This document shows, piece after piece, positions 10,301 through 18,078 of a stretch of 64,000 nucleotides of DNA. Made by a program: the position numbers and the translations under genes. The first letter of the stretch is position 1, and each line of letters opens with the position of its first letter. The notes beneath the pieces were generated by a model. It worked only from the letters and a program-made list of their open reading frames with translations. It was not told the origin of the DNA and made no database searches. Where the stretch lies: the NCBI RefSeq assembly GCF_011326755.1, contig NZ_JAAOIE010000005.1:169655-233654 (forward strand), read 5' to 3'. The DNA comes from Cochlodiniinecator piscidefendens. Lineage in GTDB: Bacteria; Pseudomonadota; Alphaproteobacteria; Rhodobacterales; Rhodobacteraceae.

Positions 10301-10852
10301 GCCGAAAAAACCGATTTGGAAGAGGCAATTAAGGCACTTCAATCTGGTATTTCATCGCTTAATCGTGAGGGGCGTGAACGTTTGCTAACGGCATTCGAGC
10401 AAGTGAATGAAAATTTTTCTTTGCTGTTCAAACATCTATTTGGCGGGGGCGAAGCCAAACTTGTCTTGGTCGAAAGTGACGACCCGTTAGAGGCGGGATT
10501 AGAGATTATGTGCCAGCCACCGGGTAAAAAGTTATCGACGCTTAGCCTACTGTCTGGTGGGGAACAAACCCTGACAGCGCTGGCGTTGATCTTTGGAGTG
10601 TTTTTGGCAAACCCAGCCCCAATTTGCGTATTGGATGAGGTGGACGCGCCCCTGGATGATGCCAATGTGACACGGTTCTGCGATCTATTAGATGAGATGA
10701 CCCGGCAAACAGACACGCGGTTTTTAATCATCACACATCACGCAGTGACAATGGCGCGCATGGATCGGCTGTTTGGGGTGACCATGGCGGAACAAGGCGT
10801 CAGTCAATTGGTGAGCGTAGATCTAAAACGTGCGGCTGCGATGGTGGCCTAG
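7397..10852 (+). CDS. smc: chromosome segregation ATPase Smc (TTG start)
   Basis: SMC ATPase of the Smc-ScpAB condensin, which compacts and segregates the chromosome. At 1151 residues it has the N-terminal Walker A GPNGCGKS (residues 31-38), two long Ala/Glu/Arg-rich coiled-coil arms, a hinge domain near residues 510-640, and at the C-terminus the ABC signature LLSGGEQ and the Walker B/D-loop VLDEVDAPLDD. The start is placed at TTG 7397, giving LRFSKLRLNGFKSF as the first residues, because AAGAGGG lies just upstream (7384-7390); the 12 residues before it in the open frame are not family-like. It is transcribed away from the riboswitch of cobW. Confidence 0.95.
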   Translation: MRFSKLRLNGFKSFVDPTDLIIADGLTGVVGPNGCGKSNLLEALRWVMGENRPKAMRGGGMEDVIFAGTSSRPARNFAEVVLQVDNRERLAPAGFNELDTLEIVRRITRDAGSAYKANSKDVRARDIQMLFADASTGAHSPALVRQGQISELINAKPQNRRRILEEAAGISGLYQRRHEAELKLNGAIANLARVDDVLDQLASQLAQLARQARQAVRYRVIGAELRTAEGMLLYRRWKEAEDLRLASDLALTEFTKRTAQAEADARQAATVRETAENVLPPLREEEAVASAILQRLQVQRDTLADQETAAHQMIETLRGRIAQLTKDQAREADLNKDAEQTIERLEWEQAQLAKGADGFDTRQDEATEEAVSAAQIMQTRETELSQLTEDVARLAARHQSGQRLLSDTKTTLQRNEAEVARANAEMTKAGEAVQRADVEFARAEQAQAQATADADHAEHDLVLADTARTEAQSREGDARAGRSEAEGELNALRAEASALSKLVDRDTAEGGQILDALQVEDGFEKALGAALADDLRAPEVERDMASGWAELPKYTQPQLLPRAVPALTNHVSVPPVLVRRMSQVGLVAVEDGPVLQAELMPGQRLVSLEGDLWRWDGFRAAAEDAPSAAALRLQQLNRLERLKRDLEDATARADGAMRAHDLLKAKLVECSEIDANARNARRVADGRMADASRAQSKAEADKSIAVGQLETLGLARSRYGDEAQKAALAMRDAKRAVEGLDDLDAARGNVESVKLNVEAARVTMLTKRSALDELRRAGEARTKRTQEIIKELSGWRHRLQTAEKRIAELEDRKAESEAALEIALVAPEEITAKRNEIGGAIAAAQTRRTLASDRLAEAETALRETVNNERATERAASEAREARAGADARAMANKDAVEQAAARINEEMSASPETLLERLGVVPDDMPNAHAIEADVNRLKRQRDALGAVNLRAEEDSKSVEKEHSTLLAEKTDLEEAIKALQSGISSLNREGRERLLTAFEQVNENFSLLFKHLFGGGEAKLVLVESDDPLEAGLEIMCQPPGKKLSTLSLLSGGEQTLTALALIFGVFLANPAPICVLDEVDAPLDDANVTRFCDLLDEMTRQTDTRFLIITHHAVTMARMDRLFGVTMAEQGVSQLVSVDLKRAAAMVA

Positions 10853-10916
10853 CTCACCCTATTGTGAGGTGTTCTTTGATCTATGTGTGTCAAAGTACGC
10901 GTAAAAGGGTCTAAAC

Positions 10917-11279
10917 ATGAATAAATTATGTATCACGTTTCTTTTGTTGTGTTCCCCTTCATTCGCCCAAGATTGGTCGGTGAGAGAAGGGGATGTGCTG
11001 TTGAACAGTTATGAACTTGAAACGCTGTTGGTTGGGCATGAAATTACGTTTTACGACGGCGGATCTTCGCGTTTCACTGCGGATGGTGTCTACGGATACA
11101 CCTACGGAGCTGGTGGAACTGCTTTGGGACAGTACACGGTTGAAGAGGACAGCACAGTGTGCGTGACATATGGCAATGGATTTGCCCGCTGTGATCTGTA
11201 CGTCATGAATAACGACAGGCTCATCGTGATTACCGAAGAGGGGGATCGTTACCCTATACGCCCAGAAAATTCGAGTTGA
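10917..11279 (+). CDS. small secreted protein, unknown function
   Basis: A 120-residue protein with a signal peptide cleaved after SFA (about residue 17), so it is predicted to be periplasmic. The mature part is acidic and beta-rich, with repeated Gly/Tyr segments (YDGGSSRFTADGVYGYTYGAGGTALGQY) and two cysteines that may pair (VCVTYG, RCDLY). The pattern resembles small lipocalin- or META-like folds seen in roseobacter genomes, but I do not recognise a family. It stands alone between smc and the convergent lytic transglycosylase. Confidence 0.7.
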   Translation: MNKLCITFLLLCSPSFAQDWSVREGDVLLNSYELETLLVGHEITFYDGGSSRFTADGVYGYTYGAGGTALGQYTVEEDSTVCVTYGNGFARCDLYVMNNDRLIVITEEGDRYPIRPENSS

Positions 11280-11349
11280 ATGTTGCTAAATTGTGGGGAC
11301 TAGCGTCCGCGCAGGTTTTGTGATTGCCGCGCGGAGCCAAGGTTCTGAT

Positions 11350-12528
11350 TTACAGCCGATTGAGGAGTTCAAGGGTCGGCCAAGCGTCAGCGGGCAAACC
11401 CAGACGTGTTTGTTCGGCCTGAACTGCAGCACGTGTGCGTGCCCCGAGAATGCCATCAATACCGCCAACATCATGTCCGCGGTTTGATAGTTTTTGTTGC
11501 AATTGTTCCATTTGAGATCCGGACAGGCCGGGGGTAGGATTGCCTGCATCAAAAATCTGGGCACCCTCAAGGCGCGTGGCAAAATATGCGGCGGTTGTCA
11601 CATAGACAAAGCTTTTGTTCCATTCAAAATAAACGTGAAAGTTTGGGTAGGCCAAAAAGGCAGGTCCATTACGCCCCATAGGCAGTAAAACGGAGGCTTG
11701 CAAATTTCCATTGCCAAGGCTGCCGCTGCGCGCCTGTACACCTGCGCGTTCCCACTGGTTGACGCTCATGCTGTTGTCTAGCCCGGTTTGCGCCCAATCT
11801 AGATTTTGTGGAACATCGATTTCCTGAAGCCATGGTTCCCCACGGCGCCAACCTAAATCTGCAAGCATACGCGCGCCCGACAGCAGGGCGTCAGGTGCTG
11901 ACGTTTTCAGGTTTACTTCGCCGTCGCCATCTCCATCAATACCGTTTTCGAGAATATCGCGGGGCAGCATCTGCACCATGCCGATTTCACCGGCCCATGC
12001 GCCCTGTGTGCGTACAGGGTCAAAATCGCCGCGTTCATAGAGTTCGAGCGCTGCAAAAATTTGTGGCTGAAACAACTCAGGACGGCGACAATCGTGCCCT
12101 AAAGTTAGCAGAGAGTTTAACGTATTAAAGTCCCCTTGAACCGCGCCAAAGTCGGTTTCCAGCGCCCAAAATGCAAGCAAAACGCCGCGTGAAACACCGT
12201 ATTCACTTTCGATCCGATTAAAAATAGATGCGTAGCGGTCAGCGTTGCGGCGGCCATTGGTCAAGCGGTCTTGGCGAATGACTGCGCGCGAAAAATCAAT
12301 GAAATCGCGGCGAAAAACGCCTTGGGATCTGTCTGCGCGTAACGTGCGGCTGTCTTGGCTAGCATTGGCCAAAAAACGATCAACAGCGTTGCGCGAATGA
12401 CCTTGGGACACAGCCTCAGATCGAATGTTGTTAATGAAGGTGTTAAAATTTCCACCACAAGGCACAATGGCTTGAGCATGGGCGGCTGTGGATAGAAAAA
12501 GGGCAGATAAGAAAACGGATAAACGCAT
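11350..12528 (-). CDS. MltB-family lytic murein transglycosylase with peptidoglycan-binding domain
   Basis: Cleaves the glycan strands of peptidoglycan to form 1,6-anhydro ends. The 392-residue protein has a signal peptide (residues 1-18, ending AHA), an SLT/MltB catalytic domain with the conserved ESEYGVSRGVLLAFWALETDFG stretch, whose ALETDFG Glu is the expected catalytic acid, the family segment GEIGMVQMLP, and a C-terminal peptidoglycan-binding domain (about 330-385). The start is the ATG at 12528, with AAGAGAGG eight bases upstream; the longer frame adds 18 residues that spoil the signal peptide. It lacks an obvious lipobox, so it is probably soluble in the periplasm. Confidence 0.9.
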   Translation of the reverse strand: MRLSVFLSALFLSTAAHAQAIVPCGGNFNTFINNIRSEAVSQGHSRNAVDRFLANASQDSRTLRADRSQGVFRRDFIDFSRAVIRQDRLTNGRRNADRYASIFNRIESEYGVSRGVLLAFWALETDFGAVQGDFNTLNSLLTLGHDCRRPELFQPQIFAALELYERGDFDPVRTQGAWAGEIGMVQMLPRDILENGIDGDGDGEVNLKTSAPDALLSGARMLADLGWRRGEPWLQEIDVPQNLDWAQTGLDNSMSVNQWERAGVQARSGSLGNGNLQASVLLPMGRNGPAFLAYPNFHVYFEWNKSFVYVTTAAYFATRLEGAQIFDAGNPTPGLSGSQMEQLQQKLSNRGHDVGGIDGILGARTRAAVQAEQTRLGLPADAWPTLELLNRL

Positions 12529-12603
12529 GAGGCCTCTCTTATAATTTGGGCAAATCTTATGTGTGGTATCGTGACTTGGCAACTCTGGACGGCCAGAACA
12601 CGC

Positions 12604-13515
12604 CTAAAACGCGGTGAGAATGAGTGCGAAAATCAACAATGCCGTCCAGACGCGCCAAAGAACACTCAGGCTTGCGTCGATGTCATCGGCATTGGCATTT
12701 GGGGTTCCTTCGGGATGCACAAAGGGAAAATCACGCATTTCGCCATCATAGCTGCGCGGACCAGATAACGAGATCCCTAGAACAACGGCAATTGCAGCCT
12801 CGGGCCAACCCGCATTGGGGGATCGGTGGAGTTTTGCGTCACGTGTGATAACGGCAAAAGCATCTGTTCGTAAGCTGGTTAAGGCAATGAGAATTGCAGT
12901 GAGGCGCGCAGGAGCCCAATTTAAAACGTCATCAAACCGGGCAGAGGCCCAGCCAAAATCTCCATAGCGTTCATTCTTATATCCGATCATAGAATCGGCG
13001 GTGTTGACGATTTTATAAACCAACAATCCTGGCAGGCCCGCGATCAGAAACCAAAATATTGGGGCGACAACGCCGTCAGACATATTCTCTGCGGCGGATT
13101 CTATTGCACTCCGTGCGACGGCTGGCCCATCCATGTTCGATGTATCACGCCCTACGATCATTGAAACGGCATATCGCGCGTCTTCGATGGATCCACGCAG
13201 GGCGGTTGAAACGGCTTGAACATGTTGGGTTAGGCTTTTTTGTGCGATTAGGATTGCGGTGATCAGCACACTTAAAACAGATCCAAATGGCAGGCTTTCA
13301 ATCAGTATTCCAAGGAATGCTGCACATAACACAAGGCTAGCACAGACCAATATTCCTTTGAATTTCCGGTGCAGGCCAGAGTTGAACTTCGTATCCGCCC
13401 CTCCAATGATGCGTCCCATGAGAACAGCAGGGTGCGGTATCCGATCCCAAAGCCATTTGGGTTCACCCAGTGCAGCGTCCAGCAACATAGCGATGGGAAG
13501 GATGAACGCCGTCAT
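12604..13515 (-). CDS. cobD: adenosylcobinamide-phosphate synthase (CobD/CbiB)
   Basis: Integral membrane enzyme that attaches (R)-1-aminopropan-2-ol phosphate or its precursor to adenosylcobyric acid. The Pseudomonas denitrificans name CobD equals Salmonella CbiB. The 303-residue protein carries the family N-terminus DAALGEPKWLWDRIPHPAVLMGR, the central SAAENMSDGVVAPIFWFLIAGLPG segment and several membrane helices. The ATG at 13515 overlaps the stop codon of cobC (ATGA), which decides the start; nine upstream codons in the open frame are ignored. It is the third gene of the DUF1636-cobC-cobD operon, matching its need for the aminopropanol product made by CobC. Confidence 0.94.
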   Translation of the reverse strand: MTAFILPIAMLLDAALGEPKWLWDRIPHPAVLMGRIIGGADTKFNSGLHRKFKGILVCASLVLCAAFLGILIESLPFGSVLSVLITAILIAQKSLTQHVQAVSTALRGSIEDARYAVSMIVGRDTSNMDGPAVARSAIESAAENMSDGVVAPIFWFLIAGLPGLLVYKIVNTADSMIGYKNERYGDFGWASARFDDVLNWAPARLTAILIALTSLRTDAFAVITRDAKLHRSPNAGWPEAAIAVVLGISLSGPRSYDGEMRDFPFVHPEGTPNANADDIDASLSVLWRVWTALLIFALILTAF

Positions 13516-14447
13516 GATAGTGCGTTTTCTAGATGGCCCCAACGATCTGCTGCGGGTAAGCCGAGGCGTAGATATGTGTCGGAATACGGAAAAATCCGAC
13601 TCCAGACGTGGTGTTGAGCAAGTTTACGTTGCCAGGCAGTCGCATTGTCAACTTCATACAGTCGGAAAAGGGTGGTGCCGCCAACCAGTTGCGCACCATT
13701 TGTCGTCATGAGTGTATCAAGGCGATCGCTGCCTTGCTGGAGATGTGCGCGGGTTTGTGCGTTCCATGCATGGTCTGAAAATGCCTTTGCTCCGATAGCC
13801 AGTGCAGGACCAGACACAGACCAAGGCCCCAATGTATCGCGCAATGGGTTGATGTGATCTGGGTGACCAACGACAAACCCAAGGCGCAAACCCGCCAAGC
13901 CCCAGAACTTCCCAAAACTTTTCAGAACCAAAGTGTCTGGACGGTCACTGTATTGGATAAGCGTGCGATTTGGGTCAACGTCACCAAAGCTTTCGTCGAC
14001 GATATTTAGGGCGGCCGTTAGGTCGTCTTTGCCCCAATAGCGTCCATCTGGGTTGTTAGGGTTCACCATGACTTTGGTATCGGCCTCACCAGATGCGATC
14101 ACTTCGATTCCGCAGGCTTCAAATGCAGCAGCGTGTTCATTGTATGTGGGTTGAGGGATGAGAACACGGCTCGATTTGGCGCGTGACGGAATACGGGCAA
14201 TCGGGGCAGAGGCCCCGTGGGTTGGCAATATGGCAGCGCCAGCTGGGACGTTCCATAGAGCCCGAGCTGCATCAATCAGGCGATCTAACGCGGCTTGGTC
14301 AGGCAGAGCGGTCCATGCATCATGTGGCAAATCGGGCAGTGGATAAGCATCTGGATTTATCCCTGTAGATAGGTCCAGCCAGGTCTTGCGTGTCCCACCA
14401 AATTCAGCAATTGCCGCGTCCAAGCCGCCACCGTGATCTCGTTTCAT
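13512..14447 (-). CDS. cobC: threonine-phosphate decarboxylase CobC, PLP-dependent
   Basis: Class I/II aminotransferase-fold enzyme that decarboxylates L-threonine-O-3-phosphate to (R)-1-aminopropan-2-ol phosphate for the nucleotide loop of B12 (Salmonella calls this enzyme CobD). The 311-residue sequence begins with the typical HGGGLDAAIAEFGG and DLSTGINP, keeps the VNPNNPDGR motif, and has the PLP lysine in LKSFGKFWGLAGLRLG. At 311 residues it is shorter than the usual 330-360, but no obvious core motif is missing. It lies one base after the DUF1636 gene and overlaps cobD by four bases. Confidence 0.94.
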   Translation of the reverse strand: MKRDHGGGLDAAIAEFGGTRKTWLDLSTGINPDAYPLPDLPHDAWTALPDQAALDRLIDAARALWNVPAGAAILPTHGASAPIARIPSRAKSSRVLIPQPTYNEHAAAFEACGIEVIASGEADTKVMVNPNNPDGRYWGKDDLTAALNIVDESFGDVDPNRTLIQYSDRPDTLVLKSFGKFWGLAGLRLGFVVGHPDHINPLRDTLGPWSVSGPALAIGAKAFSDHAWNAQTRAHLQQGSDRLDTLMTTNGAQLVGGTTLFRLYEVDNATAWQRKLAQHHVWSRIFPYSDTYLRLGLPAADRWGHLENALS

Positions 14448-14448
14448 A

Positions 14449-14817
14449 TCAGTCGTCCGCAGGGATTGGCGGATGCCGCGTTACGAAATGACCTTTGATA
14501 GCTTGCGGCCATTGGCGAAAGGGGACCTGACCGGTTGCACTTTCAGCATGCATTTTTGCATATTCTACGATCCCCTCGGCAGAGGCTGCGTCGGCGGTAA
14601 ATTGACCTAGAGTGTAGTTTAGTTTTCCCGCTCCTTGGATTGCAACGTTACAGCTGCGCGTACACCCCATGAGGCAAGACACGCGTCGTGTTTTCACGTC
14701 GCCTTCTGCTTTGGCCTCAATAAGTTCTGCCAATACTTCGCCATCTGTTGGAAGGCCTTTTTCCGCATCCCAATCATCTTGTTTGCAGGTGTCACATATG
14801 GTGATCCAAGTGGTCAT
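14449..14817 (-). CDS. DUF1636 metal-binding protein linked to cobalamin genes
   Basis: A 122-residue member of the DUF1636 family of predicted metal-binding, thioredoxin-like ferredoxin proteins. Four conserved cysteines are visible: CDTC near residues 8-11 and CLMGCTRSC near 48-56, the pattern expected for a [2Fe-2S] site. The family is often found beside cobalamin biosynthesis genes in alphaproteobacteria; a role as electron donor or cobalt carrier is a guess. It is the first gene of an operon with cobC and cobD (one-base gap). The leader upstream (14818-14926) shows no cobalamin riboswitch that I can recognise. Confidence 0.85.
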   Translation of the reverse strand: MTTWITICDTCKQDDWDAEKGLPTDGEVLAELIEAKAEGDVKTRRVSCLMGCTRSCNVAIQGAGKLNYTLGQFTADAASAEGIVEYAKMHAESATGQVPFRQWPQAIKGHFVTRHPPIPADD

Positions 14818-14926
14818 CTTTGTTCTCCGTTCGCTGGGCCCTATGAAGCGGATTCCATTGAACTGTGCAAGGGGTGGGTTGTGTGTTTTGATTTCAGGTG
14901 AAACAGTACATCTCAGAGGTACACCT

Positions 14927-15553
14927 ATGAATCCTGACTTAAACCTATCATTAATTCTCTTGGCTGGTCTGATAGCGTCGGCCAGCCCCGGACCTGCGAC
15001 AATGGCGATTGCGGGAACGTCGATGGGGGCCGGGCGTGGCTATGGGCTCGCGGTTGCTGCCGGGGTAACGTCAGGGTCATTTATCTGGTCTATTGCCGCT
15101 GCATTTGGGTTGGCAGCGGTAATGGTGACGAATGCCTGGGCCTTTGAGGTGATCCGATATTTTGGTGCCGCATACCTTCTGTTCTTGGCTTATAAATCGG
15201 CCAAATCTGCGATCAGAGGCGGTGGTGTTGCGGCCAATGCGTTCGAGACGAAATCCCATAGAAAGGCCTATTTAAAAGGATTGGCACTGCATCTCACTAA
15301 TCCGAAAGCAGTATTGTTCTTCGGTTCGCTTTACGCGATTGGGTTACCTGCTGGCGCTGGTCCGCAGACTTTGTTGCTGGTCATTTTTGCGGTTGGATTG
15401 CAAAGCGCTGTAGTTTTCCATGGTTATGCGTTGTTGTTCTCTTCACCTCCGATGATGCGCGGATATGTCCGTCTGAAGCGTTGGTTCGAAGCAGCGTTCG
15501 CAGCGGCATTTGGAGTGGCAGGTTTAAAAATTCTTACCACCCGCATTGAATGA
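14927..15553 (+). CDS. LysE-family amino-acid exporter
   Basis: A 208-residue inner-membrane protein of the LysE/RhtB family, predicted to export an amino acid or derivative. It shows the conserved N-terminus with ASPGPATMAIAGTSMGAGRGYGLAVAAGV, the ALHLTNPKAVLFF segment in the middle, and about six hydrophobic helices. The ATG at 14927 follows CAGAGGT and matches the family length; the open frame runs 86 codons further upstream into the divergent gene and is not used. It is divergent from the DUF1636-cobC-cobD operon and probably monocistronic. The substrate cannot be told from sequence. Confidence 0.9.
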   Translation: MNPDLNLSLILLAGLIASASPGPATMAIAGTSMGAGRGYGLAVAAGVTSGSFIWSIAAAFGLAAVMVTNAWAFEVIRYFGAAYLLFLAYKSAKSAIRGGGVAANAFETKSHRKAYLKGLALHLTNPKAVLFFGSLYAIGLPAGAGPQTLLLVIFAVGLQSAVVFHGYALLFSSPPMMRGYVRLKRWFEAAFAAAFGVAGLKILTTRIE

Positions 15554-15560
15554 TCACAGC

Positions 15561-16538
15561 TTAGTTTTCCCGATTGTGCGGCGCCCAGTAGTCCAGCTCA
15601 GGATTGATGGGAATGATCCTATGTGGATTTATGCTGTCGTGACTGAAGTGATAGTGGCGCACGATATGATCCATATTCACGGTATCTGCGACACCTGACC
15701 ATTGGTAAAGTTCGCGCGTATAGGCCCAGAGGTGTGGGTAATCGATGATACGCTTTTTGTTGCACTTAAAGTGTAGGTGATAAACAGGATCAAACCGGAT
15801 GAGTGTCGTGAACAGACGCCAATCTGCTTCTGTTATTGTATCTCCCAATAAGTACCGGTTTTGCGATAGGTGCTGTTCCAACCAATCAAGTGTGTCGAAA
15901 AGCGGGTGAATCGCGGCGTCATAGGCAGCTTGGGTGGTGGCAAACCCGGATTTGTAAACACCGTTGTTGAGGGTTGAATATATGCGTGCGTTTATCTCTT
16001 CGATGTTGTCGCGCATGTGCCGAGGCCAGTAATCATCCCTATTGCCCGTTATTGTATTAAACGCGCTGTTAAACATGCGAATGATTTCAGAGCTTTCGTT
16101 CGAGACGATTGTTTCGCGTTGCTTGTCCCATAAGATTGGCACTGTGACACGCCCGGACACGGTTGGGTCGGCTTTTGTGTAGATGTCACGCGCAAAAGGG
16201 AGGTTATAAAGCGTATCTCCTGTTGCGTCGGGGTAATTTGCGGCAAAGGACCAACCGTCGCCCAACATGTCGGGATGCACGACTGAAATGCTGATGTGTT
16301 CACTTAAACTCTTGAGAGTGCGAAAGATAAGTGTGCGATGGGCCCATGGGCAGGCGTGAGAAACATAGAGGTGGTAGCGGCCACTTTCGGCTTTGAAATC
16401 TCCGAGGCCCGTGGGCCCGGCTGTGCCGTCGGAGGTAATCCAATTGCGAAAACCAGCGGTGGTTCGTTTGAACGCGCCGCCTGTTGATTTGGTGTCGTAC
16501 CAAACGTCATGCCATTTGCCATCTACAAGCTGACCCAT
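15561..16538 (-). CDS. glutathionyl-hydroquinone reductase (YqjG/ECM4-type GST)
   Basis: Xi-class glutathione transferase that reduces glutathionyl-hydroquinones to hydroquinones and glutathione in the cytosol. The 325-residue protein has the catalytic motif SHACPWAHRTLI in the thioredoxin-like domain, the VPILWDK segment with the cis-Pro, and the helical domain with TEADWRLFTTLIRFDPVYHLHFKCN, all diagnostic for this class. The start is the ATG at 16538, 12 bases after AGGGGAA; it gives the usual length of about 325, whereas the open frame adds 31 non-family residues. It converges with the LysE exporter gene, the two stop codons lying seven bases apart. Confidence 0.92.
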   Translation of the reverse strand: MGQLVDGKWHDVWYDTKSTGGAFKRTTAGFRNWITSDGTAGPTGLGDFKAESGRYHLYVSHACPWAHRTLIFRTLKSLSEHISISVVHPDMLGDGWSFAANYPDATGDTLYNLPFARDIYTKADPTVSGRVTVPILWDKQRETIVSNESSEIIRMFNSAFNTITGNRDDYWPRHMRDNIEEINARIYSTLNNGVYKSGFATTQAAYDAAIHPLFDTLDWLEQHLSQNRYLLGDTITEADWRLFTTLIRFDPVYHLHFKCNKKRIIDYPHLWAYTRELYQWSGVADTVNMDHIVRHYHFSHDSINPHRIIPINPELDYWAPHNREN

Positions 16539-16903
16539 CGAATTCCCCTGCATCATCGGTTCGGTCGAACCTACGAGATCATGAGATATAGAAAAGTACC
16601 ACTGACGCGCAGCGACGGTGCGCTTGCGCACAAGAGATGATCCCAGTCGTTTATCAAACGTGTCGCTATCCTATCGTAGCGCGCCGCGAATCCCGTTGCG
16701 CTGGTGTGTTTCGCCGCCTATACCGCCATAAATGACGGAGCCTTTGGGCCGGAGTGGTGGTTGTTTCGCGGTCGACCCAAGCAGGGGGCCAGCGACAGCG
16801 TCGTCAACCTGAGCAAACTTGTTTGTTCTTCGCTTCTGGTATGCAGGTTCTGTGTGATGAATTGGCCCGCAGGTTTCATCCTGCCAGCAGGAGGCATAAG
16901 CCC
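16539..16903 (+). promoter_or_regulatory. 365-base leader/intergenic region before cbiX
   Basis: No gene is seen here. A possible sigma70-type promoter for cbiX is TTGCGC (16696-16701) and TATACC (16719-16724) with 17 bases between them. Close to the cbiX start there is a set of short complements: GCAGG at 16869-16873, CCTGC at 16880-16884 and CAGG at 16888-16891 inside the AGGAGG ribosome site (16889-16894). CCTG can pair with either neighbour, which suggests two exclusive hairpins that could expose or mask the ribosome site. I looked for cobalamin riboswitch blocks here and did not find them. Confidence 0.35.
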
Positions 16904-18007
16904 ATGACAAAAATCGGTGTGATGATCTGTGGACACGGTTCACGTAGTCAAGATGCAGTTGACGAATTTGCTGTATTGGCTGAAAAACTACCGCCGCTTT
17001 TGCCGTCTGATTGGGAAACCGATTATGGGTATTTGGAATTTGCTAATCCTGTAATCCGAGATGGCTTAGATCGCTTGCGTAATGCGGGCTGTGACAAAAT
17101 CCTTGCGGTGCCGGGAATGCTGTTTGCGGCGATGCATGCCAAAAACGATATTCCGACGGTTCTAAATACCTATGCGGCCAAGCATGGAATTGATGTGTCC
17201 TACGGTCGCGAATTGGGCGTTGATCCTAAAATGATCGCTGCTGCTGGTGCTCGTGTTCAAGAGGCTATCGATGCTGCTAATGCTGAGCATGGCGAAGTTG
17301 CGTTAGAAGATACGTGCCTTGTTGTGATTGGGCGCGGTGCGTCTGACCCGGATGCGAATGGCAACGTTTCAAAAATTGCACGCATGCTGCAAGAAGGTAT
17401 GGGCTTTGGTTGGTGCGAAGTTGGCTACTCCGGTGTCACATTCCCTCTGGTTGAACCTTGCCTACAGCACACCGTGAAGCTTGGATATAAGCGCGTTGTC
17501 GTCTTCCCATATTTCCTATTTGCGGGCATTTTGATTGACCGTATTTACGGCTTTACGGATCAGGTCGCTGCGCAGTACCCGGACATTGAATTTGTCAAAG
17601 CCGGGTATCTAAACGATCATCCGTTGGTGTTGGAAACCTTTGCTGAACGCGTACAGGAACAAATCGGTGAAATCGTCCCACCAACCTGTGGGACCTGCAA
17701 ATACCGCACACAAGTTTTGGGGTTCGAGGCCGAAGTTGGTGCGGTGCAAGAAAGCCACCACCACCACGTAGAAGGTCAAGGCGCGAATGCACCGGGCTCC
17801 AACGTGGGGGATTGCAAATTGTGTGACACATTCTGCACCGGCGAATGTCGCTTGGATATGGATCACCATCATCACGATCATGACCATTCGCACGACCACG
17901 GGCATAGCCATGACCACCACCACCATCATGACCACGATCACCACCACGCCGAATACCCGCATGCGAAACATCCGCATGGCCCGGAAAGCGCACGTAAGAA
18001 AGGCTAA
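16904..18007 (+). CDS. cbiX: sirohydrochlorin cobaltochelatase CbiX, long form with Cys-rich and His-rich tail
   Basis: Type II chelatase that inserts Co2+ into sirohydrochlorin or factor II without ATP. The 367-residue protein is two tandem chelatase domains: the first begins IGVMICGHGSRSQDAVDEF with the metal-site His, the second carries the VVIGRGASDPDANGNV segment. After about residue 260 come CGTCKYR, CKLCDTFCTGEC and then a tail of His and Asp repeats (about residues 320-357). CbiXL of Bacillus carries an iron-sulfur centre with a similar CxxC arrangement. The ATG at 16904 follows AGGAGG. It heads the plus-strand cobalamin run, separated from cobH by a weak hairpin. Confidence 0.93.
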   Translation: MTKIGVMICGHGSRSQDAVDEFAVLAEKLPPLLPSDWETDYGYLEFANPVIRDGLDRLRNAGCDKILAVPGMLFAAMHAKNDIPTVLNTYAAKHGIDVSYGRELGVDPKMIAAAGARVQEAIDAANAEHGEVALEDTCLVVIGRGASDPDANGNVSKIARMLQEGMGFGWCEVGYSGVTFPLVEPCLQHTVKLGYKRVVVFPYFLFAGILIDRIYGFTDQVAAQYPDIEFVKAGYLNDHPLVLETFAERVQEQIGEIVPPTCGTCKYRTQVLGFEAEVGAVQESHHHHVEGQGANAPGSNVGDCKLCDTFCTGECRLDMDHHHHDHDHSHDHGHSHDHHHHHDHDHHHAEYPHAKHPHGPESARKKG

Positions 18008-18021
18008 CGTGATCTCAATGA

Positions 18022-18044
18022 GAAAGCCCCCGAACGGGGCTTTC
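18022..18044 (+). terminator. hairpin after cbiX, possible weak terminator
   Basis: GAAAGCCCC (18022-18030) pairs perfectly with GGGGCTTTC (18036-18044) around a five-base loop. There is no uridine tract after it on the plus strand, so it may only attenuate transcription between cbiX and cobH or stabilise the mRNA end. Confidence 0.5.
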
Positions 18045-18078
18045 GCTGTATCTTTGGGACATGCTGAGAGGGACCGTC

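Noticed and set aside
10852..10876. CTCAC/GTGAG hairpin after smc as a terminator
   Set aside because: The stem is only five pairs and lacks a clear T-run, so it is not listed.
16539..16903. A cobalamin riboswitch before cbiX
   Set aside because: None of the conserved blocks (GGTG/GGGAA, CCCGC..CTGT, B12 box, AGCCAGGAGACC) is present on either strand; only short hairpins are seen.
18022..18044. A strong terminator separating cbiX from the cob operon
   Set aside because: The stem is good but has no T-run, so I list it only as a weak hairpin and do not claim the genes are separate transcripts.
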